Source: Halobacteriales archaeon QS_4_62_28 (GTDB lineage Archaea > Halobacteriota > Halobacteria > Halobacteriales > Haloarculaceae). From it: 64,000 nucleotides of DNA. The notes under the pieces were generated by a model, which saw only the letters and a list, made by a program, of their open reading frames with translations, was not told the DNA's origin and did no database searches. How positions within the stretch are numbered: position 1 is the stretch's first letter; the number at the start of each line of letters is the position of its first letter. A program made the translations under genes and the position numbers. The stretch lies in assembly GCA_003021685.1 (NCBI GenBank), contig PXRO01000050.1, positions 1 through 64,000 on the forward strand. The letters run 5' to 3'. Shown piece after piece: positions 17,155-26,682 of this stretch.

Positions 17155-18530
17155 GCGAGCGAGTCGAAGATTCGACAGTCGATGAATCGTTCGAGCCGAC
17201 CCAGCCAAACACTGGCGAGAGCTACGAACCGGTCCAGGTGTTCCCCGACGACCAGACGATGGACCTGCGCCCCGGGGCAGACTCCTGCACCAAGTGTTCG
17301 ACCTGTGATACGAACTGCCCGGTCGCGGCGGTCGACGACGAGTTCCCTGGACCGAAGTTCCAGGGGCCAGAGCAGTGGCGACTCAAACAGACCGACGAGG
17401 GCGAGGAGTACACCATCGACGATTCGGTGATGGACTGTTCGAACTGCATGCGCTGTGACGACGCCTGTCCCTCCGGGGTTCCGCTGAGCCAGATGCACAA
17501 CGAGGCCCGCGGGGAGTACGTCGAAACGGAGATGTCGAAATTCTCCCGGACGTACTGGCGCAATCGCCTCCTCGCAAACTACCGCACGTCGGCGAAAGTC
17601 GGGACCGCAGTTCCGAGACTCGCCAACGCCGTCCTGAACAACTCGGCAGTCCAGTGGATCAACGAGACGGTCCTCGGTATCACAAGCGAGCGGGAGTTCC
17701 CGGATTTCGCCACGCAAACGTTCAGAGAGTGGTGGGCCGACCGTGGCGGTGCGGCCGCCTCCCGCGAGAACGCCCGCGAGTCGCGTGAGCGAATGGGCGA
17801 CCCCGCCGACGCCGACAAACAGGTCGCGTACTTCCATGGCTGTTATTCCAACTACAACACCCCAGAAGTCGCGAAGGCGATGGTCCGGAACTTCGAGTAC
17901 TTCGGCTACGAGATCGTCGTCCCAGAGCAGCGCTGCTCGGGGACACCGATGTTCGCAAACGGGATGCTCTCGGACGCACGGCGGGATGCCGAGGTCAACG
18001 TCTCGTCGTTCTCTGATCTCGTCGACCAGGGGTACGATGCCATCTGTTCGTGTACCTCCTGTTCGATGGCGATCCGCCAGGAGTATCCGGAACTGTTCGA
18101 CATCGACGGTCTCGACGACGTGTCCACACATACCTACGAGGCCGTCGAATACCTCCGTGCCTTCGAGGATCTCGAAGGCGAACTCGCCGACGCGACTGTC
18201 GAATTCCCGGACCTGGCGTACCACGCGCCGTGTCACGGACGCAACCAGGGACTAGAGCGCCAGGCAGTCGAACTGTTCCGCGAACTCGACGGTGTCGAGG
18301 TCGAGGACGTCGGCAAGTCCTGCTCGGGGATTTCGGGCACCTACGGCTGGAAGGCCGAGAAATACGAGACGTCGATGAAAATCGGTGAGGAGATGTTCGA
18401 GCACATGGACCACGCGGAGCCAGAGACTGGCCTCACCGAGTGTCCGACCTGTTCGATGCAGATGGAACACGGTAGCGGCTACGAGATCCGGCATCCGCTC
18501 GAAGTCGTCGAGGCCGCACTGATCGAGTAA
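17151..18530 (+). CDS. glpC: Glycerol-3-phosphate dehydrogenase subunit C
   Basis: 459 residues. There are two [4Fe-4S] motifs, CTKCSTCDTNCP (46-57) and CSNCMRCDDACP (96-107), and two CCG-type cysteine-rich domains, the second near the end (TECPTCSMQME). It carries electrons from GlpAB to the quinone pool and docks the complex on the membrane. The start overlaps the glpB stop as ATGA and has GAGGA upstream. Its end lies 13 bp from the convergent uspA-like gene. No obvious terminator separates the two. Confidence 0.95.
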   Translation: MSERVEDSTVDESFEPTQPNTGESYEPVQVFPDDQTMDLRPGADSCTKCSTCDTNCPVAAVDDEFPGPKFQGPEQWRLKQTDEGEEYTIDDSVMDCSNCMRCDDACPSGVPLSQMHNEARGEYVETEMSKFSRTYWRNRLLANYRTSAKVGTAVPRLANAVLNNSAVQWINETVLGITSEREFPDFATQTFREWWADRGGAAASRENARESRERMGDPADADKQVAYFHGCYSNYNTPEVAKAMVRNFEYFGYEIVVPEQRCSGTPMFANGMLSDARRDAEVNVSSFSDLVDQGYDAICSCTSCSMAIRQEYPELFDIDGLDDVSTHTYEAVEYLRAFEDLEGELADATVEFPDLAYHAPCHGRNQGLERQAVELFRELDGVEVEDVGKSCSGISGTYGWKAEKYETSMKIGEEMFEHMDHAEPETGLTECPTCSMQMEHGSGYEIRHPLEVVEAALIE

Positions 18531-18543
18531 CCGCCGCCGACCG

Positions 18544-18996
18544 CTACTCTCCGCCCTTGACAAACGTGACGGGGACAGGCGATTCGAGCAGGACTTCCTG
18601 TGCCGTCGATCCGAACACGGCTTTGCCGGTCGGAGACCGTCGTCGGCCACCCACGATGACGTGGTCGACCGACTCCTCTTCTGCGGCATCGACGATTCGG
18701 GCACCGTGTTCGCCGATACGGCCGGTGATCCGATAATCGATCCCCGCCTCGTCGAGGGTCTCCATCAGGTCACGAACAATCGAGAGTCGCTGTGCGACCT
18801 GGTCGACATCTGCGTCTCCCGCGCTGGCGAAGTCCAGTCGGTCAGTCGCTTCCTCGTACTCCTCGGGGGTAAAGACGTGAGCGACGACGACTGTTGGGCC
18901 GGCCGGTCCGGCAATGTTCGCCACGGCGTCGCTGAGTTCGTCGATGCGTGTGTCGTCGTTTGGGCCAACTGCAAGAAGAACTGTTTCGAGTGCCAT
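18544..18996 (-). CDS. Universal stress protein (UspA domain)
   Basis: 150 residues from the ATG at 18996, where the Usp fold begins (LETVLLAVGPND). The upstream ATG at 19020 gives an unrelated eight-residue extension. The C-terminal ATP-binding signature VGGRRRSPTGKAVFGSTAQE matches G-x2-G-x9-G-[ST] and indicates the ATP-binding class. It is a cytoplasmic stress-linked protein of undefined molecular role. It is convergent with glpC and divergent from the histidine kinase, with which it shares a 176-bp promoter region. Confidence 0.9.
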   Translation of the reverse strand: MALETVLLAVGPNDDTRIDELSDAVANIAGPAGPTVVVAHVFTPEEYEEATDRLDFASAGDADVDQVAQRLSIVRDLMETLDEAGIDYRITGRIGEHGARIVDAAEEESVDHVIVGGRRRSPTGKAVFGSTAQEVLLESPVPVTFVKGGE

Positions 18997-19038
18997 ATCG
19001 GATACTCTCAGGCACTCCACAAAAATTATTCGGTGATT

Positions 19039-19054
19039 TACAACAGCAGTTGTA
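19039..19054. repeat. Short inverted repeat in the usp/kinase promoter region
   Basis: TACAAC and GTTGTA are separated by AGCA (19039-19054). The arms equal the terminal TTACAAC/GTTGTAA portion of family A elements, so this may be a collapsed element end or a small operator between the divergent genes. Confidence 0.35.
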
Positions 19055-19172
19055 GTTTATCAAGTCGAACAGTGCCGAGAACCTCTGCAAACGAGCAGGG
19101 TCTCTGTCCAAAATCTTCCATCACTCACTATCGGCTAAAGATACAAATAACTGTATACGCATACCCAGACAA

Positions 19173-20867
19173 ATGCTCACTGGTCCAGAATCGTACGCGA
19201 TATTCCTGTTTCTGGCTACGTTTCCGGCCCTGTGGGTCGCGAGAGCCAGTTGGCAAAAGCGCAATACGGTCGCGGGCCGGTGGCTGGCGGTGGCCGTCGT
19301 CGGCATGGCCGGGTGGTCAGTGTTCTGGGCGCTGATGATCCTGTTCGAGCGCCGCCAACTGACGCTCGCCAGCGCGAATCTCGTCTTGCTCAGCGTGAAC
19401 GTCGCCAGCGTCTCCTGGTTCCTGCTGACGGTCGAGTACACCCGGCGCAAGCGATACCCGAATCGCTACGTTCTGGCGTTGCTGCTACTGCCACTAGCAA
19501 CACAGGTCGTCGCCTGGACCAACCCCGTCCACGGTCTGTTGTGGGGACCGTCGACTATCATCACGAGCAACGGTGTCGTGCTTCCCGACGAAGCGACATG
19601 GTTCATCGTTCACGCGGTGTACAGTTCCATCCTGACGGTCGTCAGTCTGGTCTTGCTCCTCCGGAACTTCTACCGCGTCGACGGGATCTACCGCACACAA
19701 ACGGCGATTTTGCTCGTCGGTGGGTTGATCCCGTTCACGACGAGTATGTTGTTTACCGCCGGTATCGTCCCGACGGAGTATCTGAACCCGACACCGGTTG
19801 CGTTCATCGCGGGGGCCTCCGTGTTCGGATGGGGCCTCTACCGGTACAAACTGTTCGAGATCGTTCCAATCGCACGACGGACGGCCTACGACGTGATGGA
19901 CGAAGCAGTCATTACACTCGACGAACGGGACGCAATCGCCGACATCAACAGGGCGGCACGGGAGATGTTCGACCTGCAGGCACAACCGATCGGGATGGCA
20001 CTGACGGACGCGCTCGAATCTTACCCCGAGGTGATCGAAGCATACCAGCGCGAGACGCAATCCGAGACCATCTCGATCAAGACAGGTGATTCGTATCGGT
20101 ATCTCACTCTCGACAGGAAGGCGATCACGAGTGGCGAGGCGACGATCGGATCCGTCCTGGTGTTCAAGGACGTGACTCGGCTCAAGCGCCACGAGAACGA
20201 ACTCGACCTGTTGAAACAGGTGTTCGGGCGCGTGTTTCGCCACGACCTCAGCAACGAATTGAACGTCATCCGTGCCAGGGGTGAACTCCTGGCGAGTGAG
20301 TCTGCTGGCGCCGAATCCGAACACGCACGCGCTGTCGTCGAGAAGTGTGACGACATTCTCGCGACCAGCCAGAAGGCCAGGGCAATCGAAACGGTCGTCG
20401 AAGCCGACCGTCGCCGTCACGACATCGACATCAGTGTCGTCGTCGAAAACGCCGCGCAGTGGTGTCGGGAGCGATATCCGAATGCGACAGTCGAGGTCGA
20501 CGTGCCGGACGGCATCCTGATTCGTGGTGACAGCAAAACCGACCTGGCAATACGGGGGTTGCTCGAAAACGGCGTCATCCACAACGATTCGCCAGAACCG
20601 ACAGTGTGGGTCACTGCGACCAGTGACCGGGAGACAGTGACCATCAGCATCGAAGACGACGGTCCCGGTATCGACGCCGAGGAGGCCCAGGTGCTCGAAA
20701 CCCGTGAGGTCGATCAGCTCAATCACAGCAGCGGACTCGGCCTGTGGCTGGTCCACTGGGTCGTCAAGAACTCTGGCGGCACGGTACACATCGAAAACAC
20801 GAGCACTGGCGCGCGTGCCGAACTCACGTTCGACCGGTCGGCTGATTCCAGCTCGGCGGCGACCTAA
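19173..20867 (+). CDS. 7TM-sensor histidine kinase with PAS domain
   Basis: 564 residues. Seven hydrophobic helices occupy about residues 5-225 (histidine-kinase N-terminal 7TM region). A PAS domain follows at about 240-340, then the H-box FRHDLSNELNVI (His at about 356), and a HATPase_c domain with N-box LLENGVIHND, DDGPGID and SSGLGLWLVHWVV. It is a membrane sensor kinase of the haloarchaeal type. The N-box lacks the usual second Asn pattern (N-x-x-x-H-N is retained), which is common in the archaeal group. No response regulator is adjacent. The stop overlaps the convergent neighbour by 4 bp. Confidence 0.9.
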   Translation: MLTGPESYAIFLFLATFPALWVARASWQKRNTVAGRWLAVAVVGMAGWSVFWALMILFERRQLTLASANLVLLSVNVASVSWFLLTVEYTRRKRYPNRYVLALLLLPLATQVVAWTNPVHGLLWGPSTIITSNGVVLPDEATWFIVHAVYSSILTVVSLVLLLRNFYRVDGIYRTQTAILLVGGLIPFTTSMLFTAGIVPTEYLNPTPVAFIAGASVFGWGLYRYKLFEIVPIARRTAYDVMDEAVITLDERDAIADINRAAREMFDLQAQPIGMALTDALESYPEVIEAYQRETQSETISIKTGDSYRYLTLDRKAITSGEATIGSVLVFKDVTRLKRHENELDLLKQVFGRVFRHDLSNELNVIRARGELLASESAGAESEHARAVVEKCDDILATSQKARAIETVVEADRRRHDIDISVVVENAAQWCRERYPNATVEVDVPDGILIRGDSKTDLAIRGLLENGVIHNDSPEPTVWVTATSDRETVTISIEDDGPGIDAEEAQVLETREVDQLNHSSGLGLWLVHWVVKNSGGTVHIENTSTGARAELTFDRSADSSSAAT

Positions 20868-21838
20868 CCGGTCACGTCGAAGCCCCAGCCGTATAGAATC
20901 GTCCCACACTCACACTCGGTGCCGAAGGAACAGACCGGACAGTGGTACTGCAGGGGCGTCGCCGACTCGAACGTCGCTAGGTGTTCGGTCCCGGGATAGT
21001 CCTCAACGAGTGTGACGTTGCCGCGATTGTCCGACCTGTCCCAGAGCATCGTCACGACTGGCGGGTGCTGGGCCAGGTACGCCATCCCGTGAGAGCCAAG
21101 TGCCTCGCCGATACCCTGTTGCTGGTGGTCGGGGTGGACCGCTGTAACCTTGAACGCGCCAAGCGGGAAGTGGTGTGGTTCGATACGGGTTTCGGCGAAC
21201 AGGCGTTCGAGCGGGATCATCGACGCCTCGGCGAACTCCTCGCGGTCGTAGACGCCGGTGAGTGAAAACCCGAGGATCTGCTGTGAGCGGTTCAGTTGCG
21301 TCACCGTCTCGACTTCGACGACGCCGTCGTTTTGAACGTAGACGTACAGGTGCTTGTCCGCGGGTTCGACGTACGACTCGATCAGGTGATCGAAACTCTC
21401 GACGTAGGTCGGGCTCATCACGCGCTCTGCGATGCCGAGTATCTGTGCACCGACGTGGTCGCCCGTCTCGAACTGTTCGATTCGGTCCCCGAGTCGCCGG
21501 TAGGCCTCCCTCCGGGTCTCGGCCCGCGTGACCAGGCCAGTCGCCCTGTCAGTGACAACGTGGGAGTTGCTCGATTCGCGGCCCTCGACGACAGTCGTCG
21601 CCGATACCCAGCCGGTGGTGTCCTCGCCCATCGGAACCCGCTCGACAGCGTCGTCGGCCGCGAGTTCTTCGAGCACTTCCTGGACCTGAGCAGGGGGTGC
21701 ACCGACGTATTCGGCGATAGCATCGGCAGTGAGTGACTCCCGTTCGGTCGCTTTCAGGACGCCACAAACCGCACCATCAAGAAGATCCGTCTCATTACTC
21801 TCCGAATTCTCTGCCGCTGACGTGTCATACGTTGACAT
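20864..21838 (-). CDS. HTH - GNAT acetyltransferase - zinc-ribbon protein
   Basis: 324 residues in three parts. Residues about 20-75 read as a winged-helix domain (LTADAIAEYVGAPPAQVQEV). Residues about 100-275 include a GNAT-like core with the acetyl-CoA motif A VHPDHQQQGIGEALG. The tail CPVCSFGTECECG is a four-Cys zinc ribbon. The HTH plus acetyltransferase layout suggests a regulator that senses acetyl-CoA or acetylates a partner near DNA. I know of no named function. It is convergent with the histidine kinase, with the stop codons overlapping. Confidence 0.65.
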   Translation of the reverse strand: MSTYDTSAAENSESNETDLLDGAVCGVLKATERESLTADAIAEYVGAPPAQVQEVLEELAADDAVERVPMGEDTTGWVSATTVVEGRESSNSHVVTDRATGLVTRAETRREAYRRLGDRIEQFETGDHVGAQILGIAERVMSPTYVESFDHLIESYVEPADKHLYVYVQNDGVVEVETVTQLNRSQQILGFSLTGVYDREEFAEASMIPLERLFAETRIEPHHFPLGAFKVTAVHPDHQQQGIGEALGSHGMAYLAQHPPVVTMLWDRSDNRGNVTLVEDYPGTEHLATFESATPLQYHCPVCSFGTECECGTILYGWGFDVTG

Positions 21839-21882
21839 GGCATGTCAGGACACGAACCGGGGCACTATCGCTGTTTGGGGAC

Positions 21883-21900
21883 TAACAGTGACTACTGTTA
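21883..21900. repeat. Short hairpin TAACAGT/ACTGTTA
   Basis: A 7-bp inverted repeat with a 4-base loop, between the HTH-GNAT gene start and the end of ppc. It could be an operator for the HTH-GNAT gene (45 nt before its start) or a 3' structure for ppc. I cannot tell which. Confidence 0.3.
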
Positions 21901-21989
21901 CAGTACGTTGTAACTAATTCTACTTTTGCTCTGTTTACGCTTGTAGAATACCGGCACTGGCCGCATACGAACGGCCTGTTCGCGAGTGG

Positions 21990-24686
21990 TTACCCAGTGT
22001 TTTTCATGCCGGCCGCGATACCTTGCACCGTCAGACGTAGCGTCCGACGCTCCGTTTCGGTGAGGTGGCTCTGTGCCAGCAGTCGGACCTGCAGGAGGTT
22101 CAGTGGATCGACGTAGGGGTTCCGTCTGTCGAGGTTCTGTTCGAGCCATTTGCGCTTGAGCAGGCCGTCCCGTTCGGTAATCCGCTTGAGCAGGTCGACC
22201 GTGTCCTCGTACTCCTGGCGAATGTCCGGGAAGATGCGCTCGCGCAACTCGTCGTCGGCGAGATTCGCGTACTGCTCGGCGATGTCGAAATCCGTCCGAG
22301 CCAGCGCCAGCGAGGCGTTATCGAGTTTCGTCTGGAAGAACGGCCATTCTGCATACATCTCTTGGAGTGTCTCCATGTCGCCGCCATCGTCGAGATACGC
22401 CTGGATGCCGGTCGCAATCGAGTACCAGCCAGTGATGATACAGCGGGCCTGTGTCCAGGAGAACACCCACGGGATGGCACGCAGGTCGTCGACGCTCCTG
22501 TCACCGGACCGGGATGCCGGTCGCGATCCCATATTGAGGTTCTCGATGACGGTAATCGGTGTGGCCTGCTCGAAGAAGTCCACGAAGCCCTCCGTCTGCA
22601 GGAGCGACTCGTACTTTTTACGAGCGGCTTCAGCGGCGGTTTCCATTGCCTCCTCCCACTCGTCGGGAATCTCCTCGATTGGTTCCTCCAGCGCGTTGTA
22701 TCGCGCGCGAATCTGCGCGTTGAGCATCTGCTCGAGGTTGCGCCCGGCGATATCGTCGTTGGCGTACTTTTCGGCGATTGCCTCGCCCTGTTCGGTGAAC
22801 TTGATCTGGCCGGTCACCGTTTCGTTCGGGAGCGCCAGCATCGCGTCGTTCATCGGGCCGCCACCGCGGGAGATGGAGCCACCGCGGCCGTGGAACAGTC
22901 GCATCTCCACGTCGTAGTCGTTCGTGATGCTGGCCAGTCGCTTCTGGTTGCGGTACAGCGACCAGTTGGCCGCGAGGTAGCCGTTCTCTTTGTTGGAGTC
23001 AGAGTATCCGAGCATGATCTCCTGGACGCCGTTGCGGGCGTCCAGTGCCTGTTCGTAGGCTTCGTTCTCGAACAGCGTCCCCATGATCCGGCGTGCGCCG
23101 TCGAGTGCGTACTTCGATTCCAGTAGCGGGACGACATCGAGGCCACAGTAGCCGGGCAGGTCGACGATGCCCGCCTGGTCGGCGAGGAACAGGACTTCGA
23201 GGACGTGGCTCGATTCCTCACACCAGCTAATACAGTAGGTGTCGATAGCGTCGACGCCGAACTCCCGTTGCCAGTCGGCCGTTTTCCGGAAGCGACGGAC
23301 GACGCGCTCGGAATTGTCCGAGAGCCCCTCGGTGTCGTCCATGTCGATGAGGGGCCGGTCCTGCAAAATGGCGTCGGTGAGAAAGTCGACGCGCTCGTCC
23401 TCGCTCATGCTTGCGTAGTCGACGCCCGCCGGCTCGACAGCCTCGGCGATGGCATCGGTGTGCATCTTGCGGTGGTCCCGGAGGTCGAGACCGGCAAGCG
23501 TGAACCCGAAGGTGTCGACTTTCCGGACGAGGGGTTGGACGTGGGAGTTCGCGATCACTTCGGCATCGTTCTCACGCAGATCCGTTGCGATGGTTTGCAG
23601 GTCCTCTAGCAACTCGTTGGGGTCCGAGTAACCGCCGGAGCGAACGTCGCCGACCCGGAGCACCGCCTCTCGCATGAGTTTTAGCTGCTGTCGGTACGGT
23701 TCGTCCGGATAGCGCTCCTCGGCTTCCGAGGCAACGCCCGGCAGCGCGTCCTTGTGGGCTTCGAGTCGTTCGTCGAAGGCTGCAGTCGTGTCGATGTTAC
23801 TCGCGTCCTGGCTGAGGACACCGGACAGCGCCTTGAGACGGTCACGGTAGAGCGGCAAGATCACGTCGCGCTGGCGACGCAGCGTCTCCTCGGTGATTTC
23901 GGGGGTCACGAAGGGGTTGCCGTCGCGGTCCGACCCGGCCCACGACCTGAACTCGTAGAGTTTCGGGACGGCGATATCCGCGTCGTAGTGTTCGTCGATA
24001 GCGTCTTCGAGTTCGTCATATACTTCGTCGATGACCTCGAACAGGACGTTCTCGATGTACCACTGGACGTTGAGCGCCTCGTCGGTGACCTCGGGACGAC
24101 GGTCACGGACCTGTGGCGTCTGCCAGAGACTGGTGACTTCGGCCGCCAGGTTCTCTTCGACCCGTGCTGTCTCTTTGTCGGTGAGTCGGCCCTCGTCGAG
24201 CGTTTCCAGGTCGTTGGCGACCGAACGGAGTTTGGCCTTGACGGTCTTGCGTCGGGCCTCGGTCGGGTGGGCAGTGAACGTCGGTTCGATGAGCACGTCA
24301 TCGAGGACACGTTCGACTGTCTCTGCGTCGGCACCGCGCTCGGCGAGGGTCTCGACGGCCTCTTCGACACTGTCTTCGAGAGTCCCGTCCTGACTCCCTT
24401 CTCGAATTTCCCTGACTCGCTGGCGCTCTTCGGCGAGATTGATCAGTTCGAAGTACGTAGTGAAGGCCCGGGCGACGATATCCTGCATCTCCGGTGAAAG
24501 TCTGTCGATGGTCTGTTCGACATCGGTGCGGTCCTTGGCATCGCCACGCCGATAACTGATCGACGACGTCCGGATGTTCTCGACAGTCTCGAACCCTTTG
24601 GTCGATGACTGTGCTTGGATGACCTCTCCGAGAAGTTCGCCGAGTTCCCGGACGTCCTCGTTGATCTCCCTGGCGTGTAAATTCAT
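21990..24686 (-). CDS. ppc: Phosphoenolpyruvate carboxylase
   Basis: 898 residues, normal for bacterial-type PEPC. Landmarks in order: FTAHPTEARRKTVKAKL with the catalytic His, WAGSDRDGNPFVTPEIT, the LGYSDSNKENGYLAANW signature, LFHGRGGSISRGGGP with the catalytic glycine-rich loop, and the C-terminal ...GIAAGMKNTG that carries the effector/active-site end. It carboxylates PEP to oxaloacetate, replenishing the TCA cycle. In haloarchaea it is patchily distributed. It stands alone, with 150 bp and 240 bp of non-coding flanks. Confidence 0.96.
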   Translation of the reverse strand: MNLHAREINEDVRELGELLGEVIQAQSSTKGFETVENIRTSSISYRRGDAKDRTDVEQTIDRLSPEMQDIVARAFTTYFELINLAEERQRVREIREGSQDGTLEDSVEEAVETLAERGADAETVERVLDDVLIEPTFTAHPTEARRKTVKAKLRSVANDLETLDEGRLTDKETARVEENLAAEVTSLWQTPQVRDRRPEVTDEALNVQWYIENVLFEVIDEVYDELEDAIDEHYDADIAVPKLYEFRSWAGSDRDGNPFVTPEITEETLRRQRDVILPLYRDRLKALSGVLSQDASNIDTTAAFDERLEAHKDALPGVASEAEERYPDEPYRQQLKLMREAVLRVGDVRSGGYSDPNELLEDLQTIATDLRENDAEVIANSHVQPLVRKVDTFGFTLAGLDLRDHRKMHTDAIAEAVEPAGVDYASMSEDERVDFLTDAILQDRPLIDMDDTEGLSDNSERVVRRFRKTADWQREFGVDAIDTYCISWCEESSHVLEVLFLADQAGIVDLPGYCGLDVVPLLESKYALDGARRIMGTLFENEAYEQALDARNGVQEIMLGYSDSNKENGYLAANWSLYRNQKRLASITNDYDVEMRLFHGRGGSISRGGGPMNDAMLALPNETVTGQIKFTEQGEAIAEKYANDDIAGRNLEQMLNAQIRARYNALEEPIEEIPDEWEEAMETAAEAARKKYESLLQTEGFVDFFEQATPITVIENLNMGSRPASRSGDRSVDDLRAIPWVFSWTQARCIITGWYSIATGIQAYLDDGGDMETLQEMYAEWPFFQTKLDNASLALARTDFDIAEQYANLADDELRERIFPDIRQEYEDTVDLLKRITERDGLLKRKWLEQNLDRRNPYVDPLNLLQVRLLAQSHLTETERRTLRLTVQGIAAGMKNTG

Positions 24687-24856
24687 ACCAGTAGCTCCTC
24701 AGTCAAGTCCTAAAACTCCAGCGAAAGTCAAAATTCCTGTTAATTCGCCACGATCATTCCATCACCGTTTTTAGGGTGTCATAGAAAGTTCGCACGGTGG
24801 TTAGTTTCAGGACTATTAAAAAAGAACCGGCTGCTCAGTAAAAGTGCAAACTGAGC

Positions 24857-24874
24857 GCTGATAGTTTTATCAGC
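24857..24874 (-). terminator. Hairpin downstream of the lipoprotein gene
   Basis: GCTGATA and TATCAGC are perfect complements around a GTTT loop, 54-71 nt past the stop of the minus-strand lipoprotein gene that ends at 24928. The surrounding 24687-24927 segment is otherwise A+T-rich non-coding DNA holding the ppc promoter. A terminator role is inferred from position only. Confidence 0.4.
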
Positions 24875-24927
24875 TGAAGGTGACTTTCTTCATCTCTGAA
24901 TAGCGCGTCTTGTACCGGTTCGTATTC

Positions 24928-26448
24928 TTACTCGTCAGACAGTCGCTTCACTTGATAGGCTTGTCCACGGAGTTCGAACCGTTTCATGTCTTCGTCGTAC
25001 TCAATAGTTCTATCGACAACGTGTTCATCAGCTCGAACAATAACTCGGTCTACGTCGGAGTCCATTACGGCCAGCGCGTTCCGAAGTCCTCGTTCACCGG
25101 TCGGGCCACGGTCAATCCCGGTAGCAATCTGTTCGGGAATCACGCGTTCGTCAGCGCTGTCTACCCGGGTCAGTGCAAACGACGCATCCGGCGGATGGTC
25201 GTCGTCACCATACCTGTCTGTGGTGACTGTGACGGTATCATCGTCACCTTCAACCACTGCGTCGGCCGTGACGGTAAATTCGACGGGCTCCCCGAGGAGT
25301 TCGATGAGTGATCCGCTATTCTCTTCCGGGTGACCATATCCGGCGACTACTGCATACACGCCGCCACCGAGGAACCCGCGTGTAAATCCGCTGTTGCCAC
25401 ACGATGTCCCACATCGCACGGGTTCACCGTTGAACGCACGGAGCGCCCACGACTTCGTGCCGCCCGGTAGAAGAGCGCGACAATCGGCCGTATGGATGAA
25501 CGGGCCGACGTGATACCACGCACTGTCAACTAACTTGTGAAGGTTCCAGTGCCCGCATCGAAGTACCTCATGTGTATGGTTGACCACTTCGAACTCGACG
25601 AGGCTATCGAGTTCGAGCCGTTCGGTGGACGGTTCAACGTATGCACCGGTCGTTTCATCGGCCTCGTGGAACCACTGGAGCGAGGACTCCTCCTCTATGG
25701 TCGGGACTGATCGCCCAGCAAAGCGTGACTCAGCACCTGGACCGGGGCTGTCCGTCTCCCAAAGGGTCACGTCGATTTGTTCGTCTCGCCCCCGGAATTC
25801 ATACGTCCCTGTCGGGCGCTCCTCCAGTTCGGGATGCCCGACGAGCACATATTCAAGCCCCACGCGCTCGCCCGGGTCTAATCGGTACAGGTCGGGAATC
25901 CATGACCCGGTCTCTTCAACGACCCAGTGGTCGTCGTCGGTCAGCGATACGTCTGGAACCTCCTCAGCTATTTCGTTGTTCTTTGTCGGAACGGCATATA
26001 GACTGGCTTCATAGCCGTATCCGCGCGGTTGACGGGAATAGGTCCGCCCAACTATCGGAATCCAAGTTACTTGGAACGTGTTCTCAAAGTCGTTCCGATT
26101 TTCCAAGTATCCAGTGATTCGAGCGGGGTGATCGGTGGTCGCAGTTCGGTCAAACCAGAGCGCAACTTCAGCTCTATCATCGGTATGGAGGCGCGTGGGA
26201 CTGAGCGCGAGTGTGAACAGATGCGTGTCTGACTCGATTACACTTGCAGGACTCTCCGACGGATCACGCTGGTCCCTCGTATCTGGTGTGCTCGTTGGCG
26301 TCGGTGAGCCTCCTGTTCGAGTTGGAGTTTGCTCAGTTTCCTGTCGAGTCGGTGTTGTCGTCGAGTTATCGGTATTGTTCAATCCTGTGCATCCAGATAT
26401 CCCCGCAATCCCGGTCCCTATCGTCGCAAGGAATGACCGTCGTCTCAT
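24928..26448 (-). CDS. Tat-exported lipoprotein, unknown function
   Basis: 506 residues. The N-terminus MRRRSFLATIGTGIAGISGC has a twin-arginine motif followed by a lipobox Cys at 20, then a Thr/Pro-rich linker to about 70. This is the classic haloarchaeal membrane-anchored extracellular protein. The mature part has two beta-rich domains with paired cysteines (RCGHWNLHK, HTADCRAL, CGTSCGN). The second domain resembles the whole mature part of the divergent neighbour at 26683-27330. The last ~100 residues (DDTVTVTTDRYGDDDHPPDA...) form a further acidic domain. I recognise no enzyme motif. Confidence 0.75.
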   Translation of the reverse strand: MRRRSFLATIGTGIAGISGCTGLNNTDNSTTTPTRQETEQTPTRTGGSPTPTSTPDTRDQRDPSESPASVIESDTHLFTLALSPTRLHTDDRAEVALWFDRTATTDHPARITGYLENRNDFENTFQVTWIPIVGRTYSRQPRGYGYEASLYAVPTKNNEIAEEVPDVSLTDDDHWVVEETGSWIPDLYRLDPGERVGLEYVLVGHPELEERPTGTYEFRGRDEQIDVTLWETDSPGPGAESRFAGRSVPTIEEESSLQWFHEADETTGAYVEPSTERLELDSLVEFEVVNHTHEVLRCGHWNLHKLVDSAWYHVGPFIHTADCRALLPGGTKSWALRAFNGEPVRCGTSCGNSGFTRGFLGGGVYAVVAGYGHPEENSGSLIELLGEPVEFTVTADAVVEGDDDTVTVTTDRYGDDDHPPDASFALTRVDSADERVIPEQIATGIDRGPTGERGLRNALAVMDSDVDRVIVRADEHVVDRTIEYDEDMKRFELRGQAYQVKRLSDE

Positions 26449-26682
26449 AATTCGTCGTTGAACAGGATACTGTAAACGCTTTCTGCACGGTCAAATGGAC
26501 ATTTCACTCGCTAAGGTCGTTGACCAAAATACGATATATGAACACCTGTCATTGCCGAGAGACAGTACACGCCAGCGGTCACTCTGTTCCCTACACTGAG
26601 CGAATCGAGGAAGCAAAGAACGGGTATGAGAACCGTTGTATGACACTATAGTTATTTGTTATACTAGATCAGATATAATACT

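Noticed and set aside
21990-24686. Frameshift or fusion in ppc suggested by many long overlapping frames
   Set aside because: The 898-residue frame is continuous with all motifs in order. The other frames are shadows.
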